A DNA stretch of 52,468 nucleotides, from the NCBI GenBank assembly GCA_947450675.1, contig CANFWI010000019.1, positions 1 through 52,468 of the forward strand, in the 5' to 3' direction. Below are positions 1 to 6,299 of this stretch, in pieces. The notes under the pieces were generated by a model. The model worked only from the letters and a program-made list of their open reading frames with translations, searched no databases and was not told where the DNA came from. Source of the DNA: Comamonadaceae bacterium. Lineage in GTDB: Bacteria > Pseudomonadota > Gammaproteobacteria > Burkholderiales > Burkholderiaceae_C. The position numbers and the translations under genes were made by a program. Every line of letters begins with the position of its first letter. Within the stretch, counting starts at the first letter, position 1.

Positions 1-45
1 ATTGCAAATCCAGTTAGCCCGGTTCGACTCCGGGTCGCGCCTCCA
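1..45 (+). tRNA. tRNA-Cys (GCA), 3' part only
   Basis: The window opens inside the anticodon stem-loop of a tRNA-Cys. Anticodon GCA sits at about 4-6, followed by the variable loop, a T arm containing GGTTCGACTCC and an acceptor strand GCGCC with discriminator T and encoded CCA at 43-45. The sequence closely follows the E. coli tRNA-Cys 3' half as I remember it. The 5' half lies outside the window. It is the upstream member of a Cys-Gly tRNA pair. Confidence 0.9.
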
Positions 46-52
46 CTCCATT

Positions 53-128
53 GCGGGAGTAGCTCAGTTGGTAGAGCGCAACCTTGCCAAGGTTGAGGTC
101 GAGAGTTCGAGACTCTTCTCCCGCTCCA
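53..128 (+). tRNA. tRNA-Gly (GCC)
   Basis: A complete 76-nt cloverleaf. The acceptor strand GCGGGAG pairs with CTCCCGC, the anticodon GCC is at 86-88 in the loop TTGCCAA, the T loop is TTCGAGA, and CCA is encoded at 126-128. It lies 7 nt after tRNA-Cys, so the two are probably co-transcribed and processed from one precursor. Confidence 0.95.
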
Positions 129-133
129 GATTC

Positions 134-168
134 AAAGGACAGCACTTTTCAGTGCTGTCCTTTTTTTC
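134..168 (+). terminator. Rho-independent terminator of the tRNA-Cys/Gly unit
   Basis: A perfect 12-bp stem (AAGGACAGCACT, 135-146, with its complement at 151-162) with a 4-nt loop runs into a T-tract at 161-167. It is 6 nt after the CCA of tRNA-Gly. The 167 bases from here to the next gene show nothing else I can support. Confidence 0.9.
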
Positions 169-335
169 GTCCTTACCATCTGGCGCACATAGCAAATTGA
201 TATGGCTGCGGACAAATTCAGCATTGGACGGAGCGGCTCTAGCTGCCTAAGCTCTGCATGCATCAATGTGATGGTGAGCGCGTCGAACAAATATTAAATG
301 TCATGGTTTCAGACTGTGAACACAAGAGACAAAAA

Positions 336-1313
336 ATGGAATTCATGTCGAAGCTGGTTCGCTTGATATGGCTGGCCACCGCCTTGCCTTTTGCTGGCGT
401 GGCTGCGGCCCAAGACTACCCCAGCAAAAGCATTCGTTTGATGGTGCCCGCAGCTCCGGGAGGTGGCGCTGATTTTTTGGCACGCATCGTGGGACTCAAG
501 TTGTCGGAGGCCATGGGTCAGCCGGTGGTCATTGACAACCGGGCCGGTGCTTCGGGCACCATCGCGGCAGACCTGACCGCCAAGTCTGCCGGCGATGGGT
601 ACACCGTGTTGATGGGGCAATCAACCAGCATCGTCATCGCGCCACAGATCTATCAAAAACTCAACTACGACACGCTGCGAGATCTCAAGCCCGTGACCTT
701 GGTGGCTGAAGTTCCAAATGTCTTGGTGGTTCATCCGAGCGTGCCGGCCAATTCAGTCAAGGACTTGATCGCGTTGGCCAAGGCCAAACCGGGCATGTTG
801 AATTTCGGATCTTCGGGCAATGGCGCGCCGACCCATTTGGCCGGCGAGATGTTCAAAACCGCAACGGCAACCCGCTTGGTTCACGTGCCATACAAAGGCG
901 CGGGGCCGGCTGCCAATGCCTTGATCGCCGGTGAGATTCAGGTGATGTTTGCACCGATCGTCTCAGTGCTTCCGCACGTGAAGTCGGGCCGTTTGCGCGC
1001 CTTGGCCGTGACCTCTGCCGCTCGCTCTGCTGCGGTGCCCGAACTGCCGACATTGGCCGAGTCTGGATTGACAGGCTACGACATCAGTTCTTGGTTCGGG
1101 CTTTTTGTACCATCGAGCACTCCCGACGCAGTGGTCGAAAAGCTGTACCGTGAAACGGCGCGGCTGTTGAAGACGCAAGACGTCATTGATCGATTTTCCA
1201 AAGAAGGGGCCGAGCCCGTTGGCAGCACCCCTGCGAATTTCAGCAGCTATGTCCGCCAAGAGTATGTCAAATACGCCAAGGTGATCAAGGACAACGGAAT
1301 CAAAGCCGACTGA
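336..1313 (+). CDS. Bug/TctC-family periplasmic tricarboxylate-type binding protein
   Basis: A 325-residue substrate-binding protein of the Bug (TctC) family, which binds small carboxylates in the periplasm, classically for tripartite tricarboxylate transporters. A hydrophobic signal peptide ends near AGVAAA, followed by the mature start QDYPSK. Typical family blocks are visible: VPAAPGGGADFLAR, VIDNRAGASGTIAAD, the region around FGSSGNGAPTHLAGEMF and VHVPYKGAGPA. I chose the ATG at 336 rather than 258 because it puts the signal peptide at the N terminus and has AAGAGA upstream. No TctA/TctB membrane partner is nearby, as is common for the many orphan Bug proteins of Burkholderiales. The ligand cannot be read from sequence. 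It is followed after 43 bp by an LVIVD protein and a GTPase gene in the same direction. Confidence 0.9.
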   Translation: MEFMSKLVRLIWLATALPFAGVAAAQDYPSKSIRLMVPAAPGGGADFLARIVGLKLSEAMGQPVVIDNRAGASGTIAADLTAKSAGDGYTVLMGQSTSIVIAPQIYQKLNYDTLRDLKPVTLVAEVPNVLVVHPSVPANSVKDLIALAKAKPGMLNFGSSGNGAPTHLAGEMFKTATATRLVHVPYKGAGPAANALIAGEIQVMFAPIVSVLPHVKSGRLRALAVTSAARSAAVPELPTLAESGLTGYDISSWFGLFVPSSTPDAVVEKLYRETARLLKTQDVIDRFSKEGAEPVGSTPANFSSYVRQEYVKYAKVIKDNGIKAD

Positions 1314-1356
1314 TCGGCGCAAAATAAACCCAAAGCCAAACTTCAGAAAGTAATTG

Positions 1357-2610
1357 ATGAGCACGCCTGACATGATGACACCGAAGAATCGCAGCCAGCA
1401 AACCATGGCCCACAACATGACGCTGTTGTCCCATCACGAACTCGATGGGTTTGGCGGCATGGGCGAGGGCATTGCCATGCAGCAAGCCGACGATGGCCGA
1501 CGCATCCTCTGGATGGCACATGAGTCCGCACCCAAAAACTTCACGGGTGTGGATGTCACCGACCCCAAAAATCCGCGCGTGATCGTACAAACCGACATGC
1601 CGCACATGAAAGTGCGTTCGAATTCACTGGATGTTGTTGGCAACCTGATGGTGGTCGCCAATCAGACCAAAGAAGTGAATATGAAGCCGGCGGGCTTTGA
1701 TGTTTACGACATCTCGACGCCCGAGCAACCCAAGTTGATTTCTCACTTCGATTGTTCTGGTCCGTATTCTCGTGGCGTCCATGCGGTTTGGTTTGTGGAC
1801 GGCAAGACCGTTCACATCTCTTCTGGCGCACATGACTTTCAGCCGCACAACCCGAAAGACGATCAGATCTATCGGATTGTGGATATCTCTAACCCGAGCC
1901 AACCGGTTGAGACTGGACGCTGGTGGTATCCGGGCACGCGCGTGGGTGATACGGCGCCACAACCACCGCGTCTGCCTGCGCAATTCGATACCGGCTTTCG
2001 GGCTCACAACACCAATGTGTTTCCGCAGCGGCCAGACCGTGCTTACGTGGGTTACATCGACGGCGGCGCTGTCGTTTTGGATATTTCGAACCCAGCCGAC
2101 ATCAAGATGGTCTCTCACTGGAATCACTCGCCGCCGTTCAATGGTTTCACGCACACGGTGCTGCCATTGTTTGATCGTGGGTTGTGGGTTGTCAGCGACG
2201 AGTGCGTGCAAGACGATGGAAAAGATTGGCCTAAATTGGTCTGGATGGTTGACGCTCGTTCCGATGCGAACCCGGTGCCCATCTCCACATTTCCGGCGCC
2301 GCCTTACGATGCTTTCGCCAAACGCGGAGGGCGTTTCGGTGCGCACAACCTGCATGAAAATTTGCCGCTGCCCGTCTCATTTAAATCGGAGACCTTGATC
2401 ATCGGAACATTTTTCAACGCCGGTGTTCGTGTGTATGACACGACCAATCCGTATCAAGTTGAAGAGGTCGCTTATTTCGTACCCGGCACGCCAAGACTGG
2501 CCCCGGCCGGTGCTATTCAACTGAACGACGTGTTTGTCGATGACCGCCGGCTGGTCTACACGATTGACCGTTTTGGCGGTGGACTCTACATTCTCGAAAT
2601 GAACATCTGA
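1357..2610 (+). CDS. LVIVD-repeat beta-propeller protein
   Basis: 417 residues. At least five repeats share a D-[VIT]-[ST]-x-P motif followed by a beta strand: DVTDPKNPRVIV, DISTPEQPKLIS, DISNPSQPVETG, DISNPADIKMVS and DTTNPYQVEEVA. This is the signature of the LVIVD repeat, which folds as propeller blades. Conserved histidine and acidic patches (AHNTN, HNLHENLP) recur between blades. There is no signal peptide at the ATG start, so it is probably cytoplasmic. A TTG lies just upstream at 1354, but the ATG at 1357 is the more natural start. The biochemical role of bacterial LVIVD proteins is poorly known. It sits between a Bug binding protein and a CobW-type GTPase and is probably co-transcribed with the latter (17-bp gap). 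Confidence 0.8.
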   Translation: MSTPDMMTPKNRSQQTMAHNMTLLSHHELDGFGGMGEGIAMQQADDGRRILWMAHESAPKNFTGVDVTDPKNPRVIVQTDMPHMKVRSNSLDVVGNLMVVANQTKEVNMKPAGFDVYDISTPEQPKLISHFDCSGPYSRGVHAVWFVDGKTVHISSGAHDFQPHNPKDDQIYRIVDISNPSQPVETGRWWYPGTRVGDTAPQPPRLPAQFDTGFRAHNTNVFPQRPDRAYVGYIDGGAVVLDISNPADIKMVSHWNHSPPFNGFTHTVLPLFDRGLWVVSDECVQDDGKDWPKLVWMVDARSDANPVPISTFPAPPYDAFAKRGGRFGAHNLHENLPLPVSFKSETLIIGTFFNAGVRVYDTTNPYQVEEVAYFVPGTPRLAPAGAIQLNDVFVDDRRLVYTIDRFGGGLYILEMNI

Positions 2611-2627
2611 ACACCGAAAGCCAGTCA

Positions 2628-3671
2628 ATGAAGCGCGATCCGCTGGCCGGAAAAATTCCAGTCACTCTCATCACCGGGTTTTTGGGCAGCGGTAAGACCA
2701 CCCTGATCAGTCGCTTGCTCAGGCATCCCGACATGGATCGGGTCGCCGTGGTCATCAACGAGATTGGCGAGATTGGCATCGACAACGACCTTGTCAAGAT
2801 GTCCTCTGAAAATGTCAGTCTGTTGGCCAACGGTTGTTTGTGCTGCTCGGTGCGGACCGACCTGCAGGAAACCTTGCGGGAGTTGTTTGGTGAGCGGCGC
2901 GCCGGTCAAATTCCGGACTTCGATCGAGTCATGATTGAAACCACGGGACTGGCCGACCCGGCGCCCGTGATTCAGACCTTGGCCAGCGACACCATGCTGG
3001 GTGCGAACTACCGGCTGGATGGCGTTGTGACGCTGGTCGATGCCGCCAATGGCCTGACTCAATTGGCTGAGAACGCGGAGCCAGAACACCAGATTGCACT
3101 GGCCGACCGCATCTTCATCACCAAGTGTGATTTAGCCTCTGACGCTGCCATTTCTGATTTGATGGCAGCCATCAGCCTGATCAACCCGCGCGCTGAGATT
3201 CGGCGTTGCAGCATGGGTGACCTGCATCCTAGCGACTTGATTGGCATCGGCCTGAGCAGCGCACGCGCAGGTGATGACACGCTGCACTTTTTGGGTGAAC
3301 TCAAACCGCGGGCTGAAAATCAACAATCAGGGGAGTCTTACCTGGGTGACAGGCTTCCCGCACGGCATGACCCCGCGGTTAAAACCTTGTCATTGCGTTT
3401 TGAGCAACCGTTCACGTGGGCAACGTTTTCAGCCGCCATCGAACTCATCATCTCCCTGCGCGGCAAGGATTTGTTGCGGGTCAAAGGCATCGTGAATGTG
3501 GATGGCAACCCGGTTGTTGTTCAAGGCGTGGGGCATATTTTTCATCCCCCCTTGCCGCTAGACCGATGGCCCAGCCCAGACACTGGCTCACGAATAGTCT
3601 TCATCACCCGCCATATAGAGGCGTCGACCTTGCGCGCTTTGTTCACTGCGGTGGAGTTGATGCAGGCTTGA
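2628..3671 (+). CDS. CobW/COG0523 family GTPase, putative metallochaperone
   Basis: A 347-residue G3E-family GTPase. Residues 17-25 are the Walker A loop GFLGSGKTT, residues 70-73 are the CLCC metal-binding motif diagnostic for COG0523, the switch region has ETTGLADPAP, and TKCD near 164 is the nucleotide-specificity motif (a variant of NKxD). The C-terminal third fits a CobW_C domain, with LRFEQPFTWATF and GKDLLRVKGIV. COG0523 proteins insert or traffic metals (Co, Zn, Ni, Fe) using GTP. Which metal applies here cannot be told, because there is no His-rich insert and no Zur-like site that I can see. It is likely the last gene of a three-gene unit with the LVIVD protein and the Bug protein, which hints that the LVIVD protein or a partner needs a metal. 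That is inference. Confidence 0.88.
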   Translation: MKRDPLAGKIPVTLITGFLGSGKTTLISRLLRHPDMDRVAVVINEIGEIGIDNDLVKMSSENVSLLANGCLCCSVRTDLQETLRELFGERRAGQIPDFDRVMIETTGLADPAPVIQTLASDTMLGANYRLDGVVTLVDAANGLTQLAENAEPEHQIALADRIFITKCDLASDAAISDLMAAISLINPRAEIRRCSMGDLHPSDLIGIGLSSARAGDDTLHFLGELKPRAENQQSGESYLGDRLPARHDPAVKTLSLRFEQPFTWATFSAAIELIISLRGKDLLRVKGIVNVDGNPVVVQGVGHIFHPPLPLDRWPSPDTGSRIVFITRHIEASTLRALFTAVELMQA

Positions 3672-3716
3672 GCTTCATCAGCATCACCGATTTCACGCAA
3701 TCAAGCCCGCAAAAGA

Positions 3717-3732
3717 GGCATAATTCCCCGCA
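3717..3732 (+). promoter_or_regulatory. tRNA-type promoter -10 (GGCATAAT) before the 5' tRNA-Leu half
   Basis: The motif CATAAT at 3719-3724 is placed 8 nt before the first base of the tRNA half. The same octamer GGCATAAT occurs at the same place (4531-4538, 9 nt upstream) before the intact tRNA-Leu. No convincing -35 is visible at either. The similarity suggests the broken gene kept its own promoter. Confidence 0.4.
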
Positions 3733-3778
3733 GCCCCGGTGGTGAAATCGGTAAACACAAGAGACTTACAGTCTTTCG
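3733..3778 (+). pseudogene. 5' half of a tRNA-Leu gene, interrupted at the anticodon loop
   Basis: The sequence starts GCCCCGGTGGTGAAATCGG, a typical tRNA-Leu acceptor and D-arm, and continues to an anticodon stem-loop GACTTACAGTCTTTCG (3763-3778). After that all tRNA similarity stops. The loop carries TACAG where the intact tRNA-Leu(UAA) has TAAAA. Its acceptor strand GCCCCGG is exactly complementary, 7 of 7, to the acceptor strand CCGGGGC of the 3' fragment at 4878-4884. I therefore read the two as halves of one gene. Because this acceptor type is common among leucine tRNAs, independent origins cannot be excluded. Confidence 0.75.
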
Positions 3779-3790
3779 GTTTTGACTAAA

Positions 3791-3820
3791 TACGAACTAC
3801 CAAGTTCGGTATTTTATTTA
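3791..3820 (+). terminator. Terminator-like hairpin after the 5' tRNA half
   Basis: CGAACT (3793-3798) pairs with AGTTCG (3803-3808) around the loop ACCA, with partial extension by TAC/GTA. It is followed by the T-rich run ATTTTATTTA. It could end any transcript that starts at the promoter before the truncated tRNA. The stem is short, so this is a weak call. Confidence 0.4.
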
Positions 3821-3935
3821 ATATGATAAAAGCCCTTAGGTAATATTTTCCTGTGGTGAGAGATTATTTCCGAGGCTCTAGGCTTAGATGCGGTTTTTTC
3901 TCTAAAGTGATAGTCTGCTACATTTTGTAGGTGAT

Positions 3936-4337
3936 ATGCCAAAATTTGTGGCACAGCCACACATCGGAAGCCTAATGAAACAACTACCCACGCGCACACT
4001 AAGTAACCTTACTAAAATTCGAAAAATCTTAAACACGTTCAGATTGCTGGATACAGATATGACAATTGGAGAGTGCATCTCACTGATTGAAATTGCCAAT
4101 GGCATGACCGATGATGGCGGCGGGTTGACAATAACTGGCTTGAGTCAGACTCTTAATTTCCCGCTGTCGTCTACCTCGCGGTATACGATTAAGTTGGCCG
4201 GAAAAGCAAAGAATGGTGACCCTGCGAATGCACTCATCACCAACATGAGAAATCCGTTGAATGATGTCAGCAAGGAACTCCGACTAACTCCACGAGGCCA
4301 GCTTGTCATCGATCAGATAGCCTCCTTGGTTGAATGA
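3936..4337 (+). CDS. Small winged-helix-like protein, unrecognised
   Basis: 133 residues with no confident family assignment. The middle part reads as a winged-helix DNA-binding fold of MarR type: helix TIGECISLIEIAN, a candidate recognition segment GLSQTLNFPLSSTSRYTIKL, then a wing-like stretch and the C-terminal ELRLTPRGQLVIDQIASL, where LTPRG is typical of MarR-like wings. The start at ATG 3936 is supported by TAGGTG just upstream; a second ATG at codon 14 is possible. It has no partner gene. Its location in AT-rich DNA between tRNA-Leu fragments suggests it came in with a mobile element as cargo or as the element's own regulator. Function is unknown. Confidence 0.55.
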   Translation: MPKFVAQPHIGSLMKQLPTRTLSNLTKIRKILNTFRLLDTDMTIGECISLIEIANGMTDDGGGLTITGLSQTLNFPLSSTSRYTIKLAGKAKNGDPANALITNMRNPLNDVSKELRLTPRGQLVIDQIASLVE

Positions 4338-4532
4338 CCACTAGGTCGGATTCAATTGTGTATAGGTTTACTCACCCCGCATGCACCACTTGCCTGATCT
4401 CCAGCGTAGCCAAGTTGACGCTGTGTTGACTTGGTTTGCCCGGCGTGATGCCGTAAACGGTGATTTACCAGCACATCGAACCTAGACGACTTGACATTGC
4501 TCATCACGTCCTACAGTCCGGTAACTGCAAGG

Positions 4533-4538
4533 CATAAT
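4533..4538 (+). promoter_or_regulatory. -10 box of intact tRNA-Leu
   Basis: CATAAT within GGCATAAT, 9 nt before the tRNA 5' end, the same motif and spacing as at the broken tRNA-Leu copy. A possible weak -35 (CCTACA) lies 17 nt upstream. A TTGACA at about 4491 is too far away to be its -35. Confidence 0.4.
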
Positions 4539-4547
4539 GTGATGCCT

Positions 4548-4634
4548 GCCTCGATGGTGAAATCGGTAGACACAACAGACTTAAAATCTGTCGCCCGAAA
4601 GGGTGTACCGGTTCGATTCCGGTTCGAGGCACCA
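4548..4634 (+). tRNA. tRNA-Leu (UAA)
   Basis: A complete 87-nt leucine tRNA with a long variable arm. The acceptor strand GCCTCGA pairs with TCGAGGC, the anticodon stem ACAGA/TCTGT encloses the loop CTTAAAA with anticodon TAA at 4582-4584, the variable arm is CGCCCGAAAGGGTG, the T loop is TTCGATT, and CCA is encoded at 4632-4634. It appears fully functional. It lies between the two halves of another tRNA-Leu and shares their anticodon-loop core sequence. Confidence 0.95.
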
Positions 4635-4666
4635 CACCCTTCTTCCCTCATTCGAGGGGCCAAAAC

Positions 4667-4720
4667 AATGCCATTTCTCAGTGCCACAATGCCATATTCG
4701 GCACTGGCACTGGTGGCATT
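4667..4720. repeat. Nested inverted repeats (hairpin) after tRNA-Leu
   Basis: AATGCCA, 6 nt, AGTGCCA, an 18-nt loop, TGGCACT, 2 nt, TGGCATT. The two 7-bp arms stack into one imperfect stem. There is no T-tract, so it is not a standard terminator. It may be a remnant of the inserted element or a processing signal. Confidence 0.5.
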
Positions 4721-4760
4721 ACTTTTGCCGCATCTTGTAGACTCCTTTTGGTGGTTGTAA
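4668..4760 (+). CDS. Possible 30-residue hydrophobic peptide
   Basis: ATG at 4668 follows GAGGGG (4654-4659) by 8 nt, a fair ribosome site. The ORF encodes 30 residues with a hydrophobic core SALALVALLLPHLV and ends WW-L before TAA. The coding stretch overlaps nested inverted repeats (AATGCCA 4667-4673 and AGTGCCA 4680-4686 against TGGCACT 4705-4711 and TGGCATT 4714-4720). These could be the real feature, with the ORF only a by-product. I recognise no family. Confidence 0.15.
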   Translation: MPFLSATMPYSALALVALLLPHLVDSFWWL

Positions 4761-4828
4761 AAAACCCATATGAATCAATGATCTTTAAGTGTGAGATAAA
4801 ACCACATTCAGTGCCATCCCACACTAGG

Positions 4829-4888
4829 GAAGACTTAAAATCTCTCGATCGCAAGGTCTTACCAGTTCAAGTCTGGTCCGGGGCACCA
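4829..4888 (+). pseudogene. 3' half of a tRNA-Leu gene
   Basis: From GACTTAAAATCTCTCG (4832-4847, the anticodon loop with TAA) the sequence runs through a variable arm, a T arm (ACCAG, loop TTCAAGT, CTGGT) and the acceptor strand CCGGGGC to ACCA at 4885-4888. The anticodon stem cannot close, because the 5' side reads GAAGA where AGAGA would be needed. There is no D-arm or 5' acceptor upstream, and the sequence before it is unrelated. Its acceptor strand matches the 5' fragment at 3733-3739 perfectly. Confidence 0.8.
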
Positions 4889-4927
4889 TTTACGCAAGCC
4901 TGCCCGTTGCTGATCGCGATCGATGTT

Positions 4928-5374
4928 TCAATCTGTAGGCGGCATCGGAATCTCACCCGCTTTCCGAGCTCTTTCCAACTCTTGCCGGACTTCCTCTCGC
5001 GTGAGACGAGGCCCGTTGACTTGTTGCGGGTAGCGCGAAGGATACAACTCATGCAGTTGCATGTTACTTTCGTCATTCGCAGGAATCTCACCCGTTCGCT
5101 GCGCCTCTTGCAACTCTTTGCGGACTTGCTCACGGGTCAGCGTCGACCCCGTTGCTTTCTGCGGGTAGCGTTGAGGAAACTCTTCGCGTAGCAGCAAGCC
5201 ACTCTCATCGTTGGCAGGAATGTCGCCCATCTTTTTAGCTTCCTCCAATTCCTTTCGCACTTCTTCCCGTGTCTTTGGCGTAACGGGATCTGCAGCCAAA
5301 GCGTGGCTTGCTGAAATTGCTGCCAGCGTCAGCGCAATAGCGGAACCAACCGCTGATAAATGAACATTTTTCAT
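4928..5374 (-). CDS. DUF4148 repeat protein, exported
   Basis: 148 residues. The signal peptide ends at ASHALA near residue 27, so the protein should be periplasmic or secreted. The mature part is three copies of a 45-residue unit at about 35-58, 80-103 and 125-143. Each begins T-R-E-[EQ]-V-R-[KQ]-E-L and continues to GDIPANDES-like text, joined by (P/Y)-x-RYPQ linkers. This matches the DUF4148 family, short proteins abundant in Burkholderiales and of unknown function, some of them linked to stress. Most members have one or two units, so three is on the long side. The 3' end faces the tRNA-Leu fragment. AAAGG lies about 9 nt before the start. Confidence 0.85.
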   Translation of the reverse strand: MKNVHLSAVGSAIALTLAAISASHALAADPVTPKTREEVRKELEEAKKMGDIPANDESGLLLREEFPQRYPQKATGSTLTREQVRKELQEAQRTGEIPANDESNMQLHELYPSRYPQQVNGPRLTREEVRQELERARKAGEIPMPPTD

Positions 5375-5653
5375 AATAGGTAGCCTTTCAAATAGACCGC
5401 TTCTTTGTAGATGCAGCGGATCTCACTCTCGCCTTAGCTACTCGTCTCTGGTGTCGGAAATCAGGGCCCTCTTTTGTAGGTGTTCGCCAACCTTGAGACG
5501 TGGCTGCTGGGGTTTTCGTGTCGTCACGCAGAGCAAAATCAATCCTTGGTCCATGATGCGGCCATTTTTGTTCGACAATCATTATTTGCATTTGAATGCC
5601 CAAGCCTGCGTGACGGAGGCAATAAGTGGCTACAAATAGGTAAGATCAGATTT
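5375..5653. other. Intergenic region between divergent DUF4148 and DUF6806 genes
   Basis: About 280 bp that must hold both promoters. I see no convincing -35/-10 pair, operator palindrome or coding sequence. Open frames run through it, but they lack ribosome sites and family resemblance. Confidence 0.5.
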
Positions 5654-6292
5654 ATGCCTCGTTACAACTCCCCCTTTGAAATTCACGTGCACGGCGAAGT
5701 GCCTTTGCGGGCCGACGTCGGTTTTGACCAGCTTCAAGAGGCGCTCAAACCGCTTTGGACCTATGCGGGTGCGAAGTCTCTGGCGGATGGTGCGGCCAGT
5801 TCGTACGAGGAAGAGCCCGGAATTCGCCTTGACGCTCAAGCGCATTTGCTGCAAATGTGCTGGACGGTTTCGGGCGACGAAGATTTCCGCCAAGCGCTTG
5901 ACGAAATGTGCATGGGCTTGAACGATCTTGCCGAAAGCGGTGCGCCGATTGAAGTCACGTTTTATGACGCAGACTTTGATGACGAGGACGAAGAAATGGA
6001 CAATGCGGGCGACGCACGCGACGACTTTGCGATGTACTTTGTCGGCCCGACGCCTGCCGCCATCATGCAGGTGCAGCGCGATTTGTTGGTGCAAGACACC
6101 ATCAGCCTGATGGAACGACACTTTGATGCCTCCGAGCTCGGCGAAGTCGTTGCGGCGGTGGACAAGCTCTTTGAGCGGCGCTTCACGTCGCTGGTTGATT
6201 CTATGCAGCTCGGCAAGCCACCGCGCGGTCAAGGCGGCTCTTCAGGAGGTTCTGGCCATGGTGGTGGACGCAAGCCGCGTCACCTTCATTGA
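5654..6292 (+). CDS. DUF6806 family conserved protein
   Basis: 212 residues. It begins with a strongly conserved Burkholderiales block, RYNSPFEIHVHGEVPLR, followed by LQEALKPLW and GARSLADGAAS-like text, then MCWTVSGDEDFRQALDEMCM, matching DUF6806 as I know it. An acidic run (DADFDDEDEEMD) sits near residue 105, and the C terminus is a Gly/Ser-rich, then basic, His-containing tail. The reading frame is open further upstream, but the ATG at 5654 matches the family's N terminus. No enzyme motif, signal peptide or membrane segment is present. The function is unknown. It ends tail to tail with the efflux repressor gene, 7 bp apart. Confidence 0.75.
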   Translation: MPRYNSPFEIHVHGEVPLRADVGFDQLQEALKPLWTYAGAKSLADGAASSYEEEPGIRLDAQAHLLQMCWTVSGDEDFRQALDEMCMGLNDLAESGAPIEVTFYDADFDDEDEEMDNAGDARDDFAMYFVGPTPAAIMQVQRDLLVQDTISLMERHFDASELGEVVAAVDKLFERRFTSLVDSMQLGKPPRGQGGSSGGSGHGGGRKPRHLH

Positions 6293-6299
6293 CCAGCGC

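Larger units (their letters stand above)
3779..4547. other. AT-rich inserted segment between tRNA-Leu fragments
   Basis: This stretch lies between the 5' tRNA-Leu half and the intact tRNA-Leu and is visibly richer in A and T than its surroundings. It holds one plausible gene (3936-4337). The remaining 210 bp before the tRNA show only short ORFs that I cannot assign. No integrase, transposase or IS terminal repeats are present, so if it is a mobile element it is a remnant. Confidence 0.5.

Noticed and set aside
1354..1356. TTG as the start of the LVIVD gene
   Set aside because: An ATG follows immediately in frame and is the more likely start.
4345..4490. Possible gene fragment before the intact tRNA-Leu (short frames on both strands)
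   Set aside because: The frames are about 30 residues, bounded by stops, with no similarity I can name.
4491..4496. TTGACA as the -35 box of tRNA-Leu
   Set aside because: It lies 36 nt from the -10 box, twice the allowed spacing.
4491..5191. Open frames running through tRNA-Leu and its 3' fragment
   Set aside because: They read through structural RNA genes and have no ribosome site or family resemblance.
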